Shown here piece after piece: positions 45,536 to 53,988 of a DNA stretch of 64,000 nt. Below the pieces are notes generated by a model. The model ran no database searches and was not told where the DNA came from. It saw only the letters and a list, made by a program, of their open reading frames with translations. Position numbers and translations under genes: made by a program. Every line of letters starts with the position of its first letter. Positions within the stretch are counted from its first letter, which is position 1. Source of the stretch: an uncultured Bacteroides sp. Its GTDB lineage: Bacteria > Bacteroidota > Bacteroidia > Bacteroidales > Bacteroidaceae. The stretch lies in the NCBI RefSeq assembly GCF_963676325.1, contig NZ_OY781099.1, forward strand, positions 1,860,001-1,924,000, read 5' to 3'.

Positions 45536-48109
45536 ATGAAGGTAAAAGTTAGTAACGTGAATATTCCTGTTTGGAATGAGATAACAGTAAAATCACGAAT
45601 TCCTGAGGAATTACAGAAATTATCAGAAATAGCTCATAACATTTGGTGGTCCTGGGATTCCGAAACGATAATCCTTTTTAGAGACTTGGATCCAGTGCTT
45701 TGGAAAGAGGTTGGATTAAATCCTGTTGCTCTTCTAGAACGCATGAGTTTTGAAAAAATGGAAGCTTTGTCAAACGACAAGGTTATCATAAAAAGAATGA
45801 ATGATATTTATGCCAGATTCAGAAAATATATAGATGTAGTACCCGATTCAAACAGACCTTCTGTGGCATACTTCAGCATGGAGTATGGTTTGTCAAGTGT
45901 GCTTAAAATATATTCAGGTGGATTAGGTGTCTTGGCTGGTGACTACCTGAAGGAGGCTTCAGATAGTAATGTAGATCTTTGTGCTGTAGGATTCTTGTAT
46001 CGTTATGGATATTTTAATCAGACACTTTCAATGGATGGTCAGCAGATAGCAAACTATGAAGCTCAGAACTTTGGCAGTCTACCATTAGACCGTGTAATTG
46101 GTGCTGATGGACAACCACTTGTTGTATCTGTTCCTTATCTTGATTATTATGTTCATGCATATATCTGGAGAGTTAATGTGGGACGAGTTTCACTTTACCT
46201 GATGGATACAGATAATGAGATGAATAGCGAGTTCGACCGTTCTATAACTCACCAGCTTTATGGTGGCGACTGGGAGAACCGTTTGAAACAAGAAATTATG
46301 TTGGGTATTGGTGGTATGCTGACATTGAAAGCTTTGGATATCAAAAAAGATATATACCACTGTAACGAAGGTCATGCGGCTTTAATTAATATAGAGCGTC
46401 TTAGCGACTATGTGGCTTCCGGACTTACATTCAATGAAGCATTAGAATTGGTTCGTGCTTCTTCTCTTTATACTGTACACACACCAGTTCCTGCCGGACA
46501 CGATTATTTTGATGAAGGATTGTTTGGCAAGTACATGGGAGGTTATCCTAAAAAAATGGGAATCACATGGAGTGATTTAATGGATTTAGGCCGTAATAAT
46601 CCGGGTGATGCTGGTGAACGTTTCTGTATGTCAGTCTTTGCATGTAACACTTCTCAGGAAGTAAATGGCGTAAGCTGGTTGCATGGAAAAGTATCTCAGG
46701 AAATGTTTGCTTCAATATGGAAAGGATATTTCCCGGAAGAAAGTCATGTAGGATATGTTACAAACGGCGTTCACTTCCCAACCTGGACTGCAACAGAATG
46801 GAAAAAGCTATATGCAAAGTATTTCGATGCAAACTTTTTGAATGACCTTTCCAATCAGGATATATGGGAAGCTATTTATGATGTACCCGATCAGGAAATC
46901 TGGAATACGCGTGTAGCTTTGAAAAATAAGCTGGTAGATTATATTCGCAAGCAGTTCCGTGATACATGGTTAAATAATCAGGGAGATCCTTCACGTATTG
47001 TTTCCTTGTTGAACAAGATCAATCCAAATGCTTTATTAATTGGTTTCGGTCGTCGTTTTGCTACTTATAAGCGTGCTCACTTGTTGTTCACAGACTTAGA
47101 TCGTCTTTCTAAGATTGTAAATAACCCTAATTTCCCTGTACAGTTTATCTTTACCGGTAAGGCACACCCATATGATGGAGCCGGACAAGGTTTAATTAAA
47201 CGAATTATTGAAATATCTCGTCGTCCAGAGTTCTTAGGTAAGATTATCTTCCTGGAAAATTATGATATGACGTTAGCTCGTCGTTTGGTTTCAGGAGTTG
47301 ATATCTGGTTGAATACTCCAACTCGTCCTTTGGAAGCTTCAGGTACATCTGGCGAAAAGGCTTTGATGAATGGCGTTCTTAATTTCTCTGTCCTTGATGG
47401 ATGGTGGCTTGAAGGCTATCGCGAAAATGCAGGATGGGCATTGACTGAGAAAGTAACATACCAGAATCAGGAACATCAGGATCAGCTGGATGCAGCAACG
47501 ATCTATGCAATGCTGGAAAATGAAATTATTCCATTGTATTATGATAAGAATGATGAAGGCTATTCAGAAAAGTGGATTAAATTTGTTAAGAACTCCATTG
47601 CTCAGATTGCTCCTCATTACACAATGAAGAGACAGCTGGATGATTATTACATCAAGTTCTATAATAAACTGGCAAAACGTTTCCATGTTTTAGCTGCTGA
47701 TAAAAACGAAAAGGCTAAAGAGCTTGCAGCATGGAAAGAAGCTGTCGTTGAGAAATGGGATACTATTGAAGTGAAATCTGTTTCTGTAAATGGCGAATCC
47801 GCTAAGTTGAGCATAGAGAGTGGAAAAGATTATGATGTTGAAGTTGTTATCGACGAAAAAGGATTAGATAATGCTATCGGAATAGAGCTGGTAACAATCA
47901 TTACTGAAAAGGATGGCAAACAACATGTTTATTCAACAGAAGAGTTCCAATTGGTAAAGAAGGATAAAGATCTTTATACATTCAATACTAAATACAGTAT
48001 GTCTAATGCAGGAAGCTTCAAAGTGGCATTCCGTATGTTCCCCAAGAATGTAGAACTTCCTCATCGTCAGGATTTCTGCTATGTTCGTTGGTTTAACTTA
48101 GGAGTTTAA
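45536..48109 (+). CDS. glgP: Alpha-glucan phosphorylase (GT35, DUF3417 type)
   Basis: 857 residues. Releases glucose-1-phosphate from glycogen or maltodextrin. Residues about 15-115 are the DUF3417 domain that marks the non-classical bacterial phosphorylases (IPEELQKLSEIAHNIWWSWD). The catalytic part has AYFSMEYGLSSVLKIYSGGLGVLAGDYLKEASD, HCNEGHAALI, VTNGVHFPTW and FGRRFATYKRAHLL. The PLP lysine is Lys608 in EASGTSGEKALMNG. A C-terminal beta-rich tail of ~120 residues (about 740-857) follows the catalytic domain. Operon with the GT3 synthase. Confidence 0.95.
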   Translation: MKVKVSNVNIPVWNEITVKSRIPEELQKLSEIAHNIWWSWDSETIILFRDLDPVLWKEVGLNPVALLERMSFEKMEALSNDKVIIKRMNDIYARFRKYIDVVPDSNRPSVAYFSMEYGLSSVLKIYSGGLGVLAGDYLKEASDSNVDLCAVGFLYRYGYFNQTLSMDGQQIANYEAQNFGSLPLDRVIGADGQPLVVSVPYLDYYVHAYIWRVNVGRVSLYLMDTDNEMNSEFDRSITHQLYGGDWENRLKQEIMLGIGGMLTLKALDIKKDIYHCNEGHAALINIERLSDYVASGLTFNEALELVRASSLYTVHTPVPAGHDYFDEGLFGKYMGGYPKKMGITWSDLMDLGRNNPGDAGERFCMSVFACNTSQEVNGVSWLHGKVSQEMFASIWKGYFPEESHVGYVTNGVHFPTWTATEWKKLYAKYFDANFLNDLSNQDIWEAIYDVPDQEIWNTRVALKNKLVDYIRKQFRDTWLNNQGDPSRIVSLLNKINPNALLIGFGRRFATYKRAHLLFTDLDRLSKIVNNPNFPVQFIFTGKAHPYDGAGQGLIKRIIEISRRPEFLGKIIFLENYDMTLARRLVSGVDIWLNTPTRPLEASGTSGEKALMNGVLNFSVLDGWWLEGYRENAGWALTEKVTYQNQEHQDQLDAATIYAMLENEIIPLYYDKNDEGYSEKWIKFVKNSIAQIAPHYTMKRQLDDYYIKFYNKLAKRFHVLAADKNEKAKELAAWKEAVVEKWDTIEVKSVSVNGESAKLSIESGKDYDVEVVIDEKGLDNAIGIELVTIITEKDGKQHVYSTEEFQLVKKDKDLYTFNTKYSMSNAGSFKVAFRMFPKNVELPHRQDFCYVRWFNLGV

Positions 48110-48131
48110 TCATTTCAGAGTTGATAAAATA

Positions 48132-48190
48132 GGGACTGTTTCAAAGTTCAGAATATCTCTTTTTAGAAGGCGATATCTGATTTTAGTCCC
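48132..48190. repeat. Nested inverted repeat after the phosphorylase gene
   Basis: GGGACT (48132) and AGTCCC (48185-48190) enclose CAGAATATC and GATATCTG. A weak stem-loop just before the main terminator. Confidence 0.35.
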
Positions 48191-48202
48191 GAATATTGAT
48201 AT

Positions 48203-48247
48203 AAAAAAGAGTGGGTGCCAAATTATTTTTGGCACCCACTCTTTTTT
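48203..48247. terminator. Bidirectional terminator, glycogen operon / TlpA-like gene
   Basis: A 20-bp perfect stem (48203-48222 with 48228-48247, core GAGTGGGTGCCAAA) with loop TTATT. A-run on one side and T-run on the other, between convergent genes. Confidence 0.95.
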
Positions 48248-48287
48248 ATATTCTCTAAAACTAATCCAGATATAACCAGAGTTTCGG

Positions 48288-49379
48288 TTACTTGATTAAT
48301 TCAGCTAATTTAGCTTGTAATTCTTCACCATGAAGTCCTCGTGCAATGATATTTCCTTCCTTGTCAATCAGGACAGTATGAGGAATGCTGCGAATTGCAT
48401 AAAGCTTTGAGCCTTCACAATCCCAGTATTTAAGATCAGACATCTGAGGCCAGGTAATATTCAACTTGCTTATTCCGCCTTTCCATGATTTTCCGTCCTT
48501 ATCTAAAGAAACCCCTACAATTTCAAATCCTTTATCTTTATACTGAGCGTAGGCTTTTACCAGATTTGGCATTTCCTGACGACAAGGTCCGCACCAGCTT
48601 GCCCAGAAATCAACCAATACATATTTTCCTTTTCCTGCATAGTCAGAAAGCTTGATAGCTTTTCCCTCAGGAGTAAGCATTGAAAAGTCTGTAAATTTCT
48701 GTCCTACAGAAGTCTTTTTAGATGTCTTTACAAGGCTGTTAAGGCGAATAATATCTTCGTTTTTCTGGAATTTAGCAGGAACTTTAGCTAAAACGGCTTC
48801 CAGCTTGTCAAACTCCAGATAGAAATTATATGCTTTAAGTAAATGAATTCCAACAGGATTTGCAACATTCTGATCAATAGTCTGAGCAATGGTTTCTGTC
48901 ATACTCTTCTCAATACCATTCATCTCATTTGATTTTGCCTTTCTTTCTTCATCAGTCAAAGTTGGTGATTGCATGGAAGAATAGATAGCTTCTTCTTTCA
49001 TGCTATATGCATTCATCTTTGATTTAAATGCCTGGTATGTATCATTGGAAGGAGTCCCTACAATGCTATCTGTTTCTCCAAGTGTCAGACTGATATCTCC
49101 GCTTTCAAGGAAGAAGTCGGCATATAGTTTCTTTTCGCCTTTAGTATAAGTAATGTAGCGGTTCACGGTAGAGTCTTGTTTACCTTCGAAAGAAAACTTA
49201 CCATCTTTAATTACGGCACCGGCCACCTTTACGAACTCACGGTTAACTCTGTTTTGAATATATACACTGTCACCATCGGCGGCACCATTTATAACTCCGG
49301 ATATTTTATACGCATTACCACCTGTGCAAGCCAGTGCCGACAGAGATGCAAATGCGAACAAATAAATACTTTTTTTCAT
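48288..49379 (-). CDS. TlpA/AhpC-type thioredoxin lipoprotein with DUF4369 domain
   Basis: 363 residues. Lipobox Cys18 (LSALAC). Residues about 23-125 form the DUF4369 beta domain (KISGVINGAADGDSVYIQNR, GKFSFEGKQ, FFLESGDISLTLG). A helical linker follows. Residues about 225-363 are a TlpA-like thioredoxin fold with VDFWASWCGPCRQEMPNL and the cis-Pro RSIPHTVLIDKEGNII. Family role: periplasmic thiol-disulfide reduction; widespread in Bacteroides, with individual partners mostly unknown. Monocistronic, with a strong terminator 41 bp beyond. Its upstream gap holds the TGTACA array. Confidence 0.93.
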   Translation of the reverse strand: MKKSIYLFAFASLSALACTGGNAYKISGVINGAADGDSVYIQNRVNREFVKVAGAVIKDGKFSFEGKQDSTVNRYITYTKGEKKLYADFFLESGDISLTLGETDSIVGTPSNDTYQAFKSKMNAYSMKEEAIYSSMQSPTLTDEERKAKSNEMNGIEKSMTETIAQTIDQNVANPVGIHLLKAYNFYLEFDKLEAVLAKVPAKFQKNEDIIRLNSLVKTSKKTSVGQKFTDFSMLTPEGKAIKLSDYAGKGKYVLVDFWASWCGPCRQEMPNLVKAYAQYKDKGFEIVGVSLDKDGKSWKGGISKLNITWPQMSDLKYWDCEGSKLYAIRSIPHTVLIDKEGNIIARGLHGEELQAKLAELIK

Positions 49380-49570
49380 AAGCTCAGGTATTTGTTTTTA
49401 TTATGTGAGTGAATTTATATGCAAATATAGTAGTTTTTTTTCTCAATCCTATTTTGCTGAAAACTATCTAAGTAATTATCTAAAATAGCTCTCTGATTCA
49501 GGAAACCACGCCTGAAAATCAGCAAGATCTTGTTTGCCTTTTCAGAAACATAAGGAAATGTTATAATTAT

Positions 49571-49646
49571 CTTGTACAGAAGATTGTTTTCTTTTGTACA
49601 GAACAAAACAATCTTTTGTACAAAAGAATGCATTGTTCTGTACAAG
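49571..49646. repeat. Four TGTACA palindromes at an exact 22-bp period
   Basis: TGTACA occurs at 49573, 49595, 49617 and 49639, exactly 22 bp apart. The flanks alternate: CTTGTACAGAA at the left end mirrors TTCTGTACAAG at the right end, and GATTGTTTT is answered by AAAACAATC between the second and third cores. The whole array can fold into nested hairpins. Confidence 0.9.
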
Positions 49647-49772
49647 GAAATAAAAAGATATCCTTACTCCTTAATATTTTGATACGACAGGATTTCAAAT
49701 TCTCTCTTAATTTTCTCTCATTTTAGGGATTACTTTATCTGAAAATACTATAAATAACTCGCATTATTTAAT

Positions 49773-49781
49773 TACATTTGC
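49773..49781 (+). promoter_or_regulatory. -7 promoter element of the nucleotidyltransferase-galE operon
   Basis: TACATTTGC matches TAnnTTTG; 27 bp before the ATG at 49808. It excludes the in-frame TTG at 49778 as a start. Confidence 0.6.
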
Positions 49782-49807
49782 ACTGCAAAATAAAAGATAG
49801 AATCAGA

Positions 49808-50728
49808 ATGACTACGACTTTAGTGGTGCTTGCCGCAAAAATGGGTAATAAATATGGAGGCCTGAAACAATTAGAAGAAATTGGGCCAAACGGAGAGACC
49901 ATTCTCGACTATTCAATGTACGATGCTTTAAAAGCAGGATTCAATAAAGTAGTTTTTGTTATCAGTAAGTATTTTGAAGAAGAATTTAAAAGAAAAGTCT
50001 CTTCAAAGTACGAAGGATTAATCGAGATTGAGTATGCTTTTCAGGAAATAGAATCAGTTTCAGAAGAACTCCGAAACAGCAAAAGAAACCTGTTATGGGG
50101 ATCGGCACATGCCGTGCTTATGACCAAGGATGCTGTTAATGAACCTTTTGGTGTAATAAATGCTACTAACTTTTATCAGCGTGAAAGCTTTGAATTACTC
50201 TACAACCAGTTACAGACTATTCGTAATACCCGTGACAACTATTTTATGATTAGTTTTCGCCTGGCTAATGCCTTGGCCGAAACCGGAGGAGTAACTCGTG
50301 GTATATGCGAAATAAATGAAAACGGTGAGTTGATTTCTATCGTAGACCGCTTGGGAGTGGAGCGAGTAGGAGGAGACCCAATGTATTTGAATGAGTATAA
50401 TAAATGGGTGGCGCTGGATGTAAATTCTCCTATATCCATGAATATGTGGGGATTTACTCCCGATGTTTTTGACTCATTAAGCCAGTCATTTGATTCTTTT
50501 ATTGATAAATACGGCAAAGATATGAAGGCGGACTTCTCAATCCCCGAATTTATGAATGCAATGATCCAGAAAGGATTAACAGTAAAGACTATAAATACAC
50601 CTGCAAAATGGATGGGACTGGTTTCTCCTGATGATAGAATTCAGGTGATTCTACGTATCAATGATCTTATCCGTAAAGGTATATATCCATCTAAAATATT
50701 TGAAATCACTAATCAATCTACTAAATAA
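49808..50728 (+). CDS. Sugar-phosphate nucleotidyltransferase-like protein
   Basis: 306 residues from ATG 49808. The GT-A nucleotidyltransferase fold is suggested by MTTTLVVLAAKMGNKYGGLKQLEEIG, then ETILDYSMYDALKAGFNKVVFVIS, the central INATNFYQRESF and the late WMGLVSPDDR. In ordinary members the nucleotide loop reads AAGMGxRxGG; here it reads AAKMGNKYGG, with Lys11 for Gly and Lys15 for Arg, so activity or specificity may be altered. There is no clear hexapeptide-repeat tail. galE starts 11 bp later, suggesting a role in activated-sugar supply. Substrate unknown. Confidence 0.82.
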   Translation: MTTTLVVLAAKMGNKYGGLKQLEEIGPNGETILDYSMYDALKAGFNKVVFVISKYFEEEFKRKVSSKYEGLIEIEYAFQEIESVSEELRNSKRNLLWGSAHAVLMTKDAVNEPFGVINATNFYQRESFELLYNQLQTIRNTRDNYFMISFRLANALAETGGVTRGICEINENGELISIVDRLGVERVGGDPMYLNEYNKWVALDVNSPISMNMWGFTPDVFDSLSQSFDSFIDKYGKDMKADFSIPEFMNAMIQKGLTVKTINTPAKWMGLVSPDDRIQVILRINDLIRKGIYPSKIFEITNQSTK

Positions 50729-50739
50729 ATAGGAAAACA

Positions 50740-51774
50740 ATGAAAGAGAAAATTTTAGTAACCGGTGGTACCGGTTATATAGGCTCTCATACAGTCGTAG
50801 AACTTCAGAATAGCGGTTATGAAGTAGTCATAATTGATAACTTGTCAAACTCTAGTGCTGATGTTGTAGATAACATTGAAAAGGTATCAGGTATCCGTCC
50901 GGTTTTTGAAGAACTGGATTGTCTAGACTTTGCCGGTCTAGATGCTCTGTTTACAAAACATAAAGGAATTAAAGCTATTATTCATTTTGCAGCAAGTAAG
51001 GCTGTTGGTGAATCTGTTCAAAAGCCTTTGCTTTACTACCGCAACAACCTTGTTTCTTTGATTAACTTACTGGAACTGATGCCAAAGCATGGTGTTAATG
51101 GTATCGTATTCTCTTCATCATGTACAGTATATGGTGAACCTGATCAGCTTCCGGTAACAGAACAAGCTCCAATTAAGCCTGCTACTTCTCCTTACGGAAA
51201 TACAAAACAGATTAATGAAGAAATTGTAAAAGACACAATTACTTCAGGATCTCCTATCAATGCAATACTTCTTCGCTATTTTAATCCGATTGGTGCTCAT
51301 CCAACAGCTTTACTTGGCGAGCTTCCTAATGGTGTTCCTCAGAATCTTGTACCATATATTACTCAAACAGCTATTGGCATCCGCGAACAGCTAAGTGTAT
51401 TTGGTCACGATTACAACACTCATGATGGAACTTGTATCCGCGACTTTATCAATGTTGTTGATTTGGCTAAGGCTCACGTTATTGCTATTGATCGTATTTT
51501 GAATGGCAAACAAAAAGCTAAGGTTGAAACCTTTAATATTGGTACAGGAATAGGACTTTCTGTGTTAGACCTGATTAATGCCTTCGAAAAGTCAACAGGC
51601 GTGAAGTTAAATTACAAGCTTGTAGGTCGTCGTGTTGGTGATATTGAAAAAGTTTGGGCAAATCCGGACTTTGCAAATAATGAATTAGGCTGGAAAGCTG
51701 AAACTAGCACCGAAGAAACTCTTCTTTCTGCATGGAAATGGCAGTTAAAATTAAGAGAAAAAGGTATTCAGTAA
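50740..51774 (+). CDS. galE: UDP-glucose 4-epimerase
   Basis: 344 residues, extended short-chain dehydrogenase fold. Interconverts UDP-glucose and UDP-galactose. Shows the NAD loop VTGGTGYIGSHTVVELQNSGY, HFAASKAVGESVQKPL, the catalytic SSSCTVYG and Tyr-Lys in SPYGNTK, RYFNPIGAHPTALLGELP, and DGTCIRDFINVVDLAKAH. The C-terminal NPDFANNELGWKA is typical. Normal length. Probably supplies UDP-galactose for surface glycans; in an operon with the preceding nucleotidyltransferase. Confidence 0.97.
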   Translation: MKEKILVTGGTGYIGSHTVVELQNSGYEVVIIDNLSNSSADVVDNIEKVSGIRPVFEELDCLDFAGLDALFTKHKGIKAIIHFAASKAVGESVQKPLLYYRNNLVSLINLLELMPKHGVNGIVFSSSCTVYGEPDQLPVTEQAPIKPATSPYGNTKQINEEIVKDTITSGSPINAILLRYFNPIGAHPTALLGELPNGVPQNLVPYITQTAIGIREQLSVFGHDYNTHDGTCIRDFINVVDLAKAHVIAIDRILNGKQKAKVETFNIGTGIGLSVLDLINAFEKSTGVKLNYKLVGRRVGDIEKVWANPDFANNELGWKAETSTEETLLSAWKWQLKLREKGIQ

Positions 51775-52110
51775 TAAAAAAAATGTATATTTGATCTTTT
51801 TAACGCTAAAAGGTCAAACAAAAATATCGTATTATTGTTAATAAGTTGCAAGTGAACCTGAAATCCCGGATATATGTGAATATAAGCTGGTTTGATTAAG
51901 GTATGCCTCCCCGGCATAGACGGGTTTGCTTGTATAGTAGTTTTGTCGTGTTTTATTTTGTGTTTGTGTTGTGGCGGTGCTTCGACGTGAGTCGGTCGCA
52001 CCGTCTTTTTTTTATTAAAGTGTGTTTTTTCTTTAGGGTATTTTATTTGTGGATAGTCATAGATATAGAAAACGGAAATTCCTTATTAATCACTTTAAAA
52101 AAAAGACATT
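51775..52110. other. 336-bp gap after galE
   Basis: No gene seen. A stem after galE (TTTGATCTTTT, 51790-51800, with AAAAGGTCAAA, 51808-51818) and a stronger terminator-like hairpin at 51975-52014. An open frame across the region (51903-52127) has poor composition and is not counted. Confidence 0.6.
51975..52014 (+). terminator. Terminator-like hairpin upstream of the envelope-signalling operon
   Basis: CGGTGC..CGAC-GTGA-GTCG..GCACCG followed by TC and eight or more T. It is 200 bp past galE and ~97 bp before the next gene, so it may end galE transcription or act as a leader attenuator. Confidence 0.65.
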
Positions 52111-53361
52111 ATGAAAACACTATTTAAAAGTATTGGTTTTCTGCTTCTTTTGACATTCTTATCAAGCATGCAGTTCGAAGCAGTTGCTTCTGATGTTGAG
52201 TATTACACAATCAACGGTATTGTTAAAGATTCTCAGACTAAGAAGAAGCTTGAATATGTTTCAGTATCCATTCCTGGTAGTTCAACAAGTACAATAAGCA
52301 ATGTAGACGGAGAATTTTCTTTGAAAGTTAAAGTCTCTGCTGATGCCAGGGAAATGGAAATCTCTCATGTAGGTTATTTAAGTTCACGCATTCCTATCTC
52401 TAAAAGCGAACAAACTAAAACTTATTACCTCCAACCTAATGCTTACTTATTGAAGGAAGTTGTTATTCAACCAGAACTGGCACGTTCATTAGTAGAACAA
52501 GCGGTCAGCAAAATTGAAACCAACTATAGTCCGGCATCTAACATGTTTAATTGTTTTTATCGTGAAACAGTTCAAAAAGGAAAGCGTTACATTCAAGTGT
52601 CCGAAGCTATATTAAATCTGTATAAAGAGCCTTACTCAAAAGGAATAGACAAAGACCGCGTACGTATATTCAAAGGGCGTAAACTGGTAAGTCAGAACCA
52701 AAAAGATACATTGGCTGTTAAGCTGATGGGAGGCCCGTATATGTCAGTACTTCTTGATGTGGTTAAAAACAAAGATATATTATTGGATAAAGAGATGCTT
52801 TCTTCTTACACTTATACTCTTGAAGATCCGGTAAATCTTGATAATCGTCCGCAATATGTAATTAGTTTCCGTCCGGCAGTTACTTTGCCGTATGCACTTT
52901 ATTTTGGAAAATATTACATTGATAAGGAAACCCTGACTTTCTCACGCGTAGAGTTTAGTTTAGACTTACGTGACCGCGATAAAGCAATTACTCAGATTTT
53001 GGTAAAGAAGCCACTCGGACTAAGGTTTAAACCGTTGGACGTTAATTTCTTAATCACATATAAAGTACAAAACGGAATTAGCTATATGAATTATATGCGT
53101 ACCGAATCTCAGTTTAATTGTGACTGGAAAAAAAGATTGTTCAAGAGTAAATACACAGTGCTCTCTGAAGTTGTAGCCACCGAGCGTGATGATGCTCCCA
53201 AAGAATCTATTCCTTACAAAGAATCCTTTAAATACGATCAGGCTTTCACGGATAAAGTGTCTGACTTCTCAGATAATGATTTCTGGGGCGGATATAATGT
53301 TATTGCACCAACAGAATCATTGCTTGATGGCTTGAATAAGTTGAAAAAACAATACCATTAA
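52111..53361 (+). CDS. Carboxypeptidase-regulatory-domain envelope protein (paralogue 1)
   Basis: 416 residues with a signal peptide ending EAVAS. Residues about 33-112 are a CarboxypepD_reg-like beta domain (YTINGIVKDSQTKKKLEYVSVSIPGS, SNVDGEFSLKV, ISHVGYLSSRI). The remaining ~300 residues are an unnamed domain shared with the last gene of this cluster. Common marks are FYRE, a YKEPY/YKQSY pair, VISF, YYIDKET, YMNYMR and the closing DFWGGYNVIAPTE. There is no TonB barrel. Likely periplasmic or outer-membrane associated. It is 77 bp upstream of an ECF sigma gene. Function unknown; a sensor or client of the sigma/anti-sigma pair is inferred. Confidence 0.82.
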   Translation: MKTLFKSIGFLLLLTFLSSMQFEAVASDVEYYTINGIVKDSQTKKKLEYVSVSIPGSSTSTISNVDGEFSLKVKVSADAREMEISHVGYLSSRIPISKSEQTKTYYLQPNAYLLKEVVIQPELARSLVEQAVSKIETNYSPASNMFNCFYRETVQKGKRYIQVSEAILNLYKEPYSKGIDKDRVRIFKGRKLVSQNQKDTLAVKLMGGPYMSVLLDVVKNKDILLDKEMLSSYTYTLEDPVNLDNRPQYVISFRPAVTLPYALYFGKYYIDKETLTFSRVEFSLDLRDRDKAITQILVKKPLGLRFKPLDVNFLITYKVQNGISYMNYMRTESQFNCDWKKRLFKSKYTVLSEVVATERDDAPKESIPYKESFKYDQAFTDKVSDFSDNDFWGGYNVIAPTESLLDGLNKLKKQYH

Positions 53362-53438
53362 GTTATTAATAAAGAAAAAAGAATTGTATATTTGAATATT
53401 CATTTCTCTACAAATGATTAATTCAAAGTGAGTTGTAT

Positions 53439-53984
53439 ATGATAAATGATTTGCTCCTCCTTAACAGGATAAAAAATGGCGATGTACAGGCTTTCGAAAA
53501 ATTATTTCGATCATACTATAAGCCGCTTTGCTATTATGCAGATTCTTTCCTCAATGATATGGATAGTGCTGAAGAGATTGTTCAGAACTTATTCTATATG
53601 TTATGGAAGGACAGAGCAGATTTACAAATAAGGCTTTCAGTGAAATCTTACTTGTTTCAGTCGGTCCAGAATAAAGCTTTCAGTCACCTTAAGCACCTTC
53701 AGGTAATGGATGTTTATCGTGATAAAGTAATTCAGGAAGAGTTTGAAACAAGTAACCTTTCACCGGTTGATGAACTGGAATACAGAGAATTGGAAAGCAA
53801 ATTTACATCTTTACTTCAACGATTGCCAGAGCGACAGCGAAGGATATTCTGCATGAACCGTTTCGGCGGTAAAAAGTATAGTGAGATTGCTCAGGAACTA
53901 TCTGTCTCAATAAAAACAGTGGAAGCGGATATTAGTAAAGTACTCGTAATCCTGCGTAAGGAGTTGAAACATTATAATCAATGA
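53439..53984 (+). CDS. ECF RNA polymerase sigma factor (Bacteroides expansion type)
   Basis: 181 residues from ATG 53439; a TTG six bases earlier is less likely. Region 2 is DVQAFEKLFRSYYKPLCYYADSF then EEIVQNLFYMLWKDR. Region 4 is LLQRLPERQRRIFCMNRFGGKKYSEIAQELSVSIKTVEADISKVL. This is the FecI-like class paired with FecR anti-sigma factors in Bacteroidetes, and an anti-sigma gene follows 4 bp later. Expected to transcribe its own cluster or a surface-protein regulon when released. Confidence 0.95.
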   Translation: MINDLLLLNRIKNGDVQAFEKLFRSYYKPLCYYADSFLNDMDSAEEIVQNLFYMLWKDRADLQIRLSVKSYLFQSVQNKAFSHLKHLQVMDVYRDKVIQEEFETSNLSPVDELEYRELESKFTSLLQRLPERQRRIFCMNRFGGKKYSEIAQELSVSIKTVEADISKVLVILRKELKHYNQ

Positions 53985-53988
53985 AATT

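Larger units (their letters stand above)
49380..49807. other. ~430-bp divergent gap, TlpA-like / nucleotidyltransferase
   Basis: No gene seen. It holds the 22-bp-phased TGTACA array at 49571-49646 and a TACATTTGC -7 element (49773-49781) for the plus-strand operon. Confidence 0.65.

Noticed and set aside
49778..49807. TTG start ten codons upstream in the nucleotidyltransferase
   Set aside because: The TTG is part of the TACATTTGC promoter element, so it cannot be translated from that promoter.
51903..52127. 74-codon frame before the envelope-signalling operon
   Set aside because: It crosses the terminator hairpin and T-run (Phe-rich) and overlaps the next start codon.
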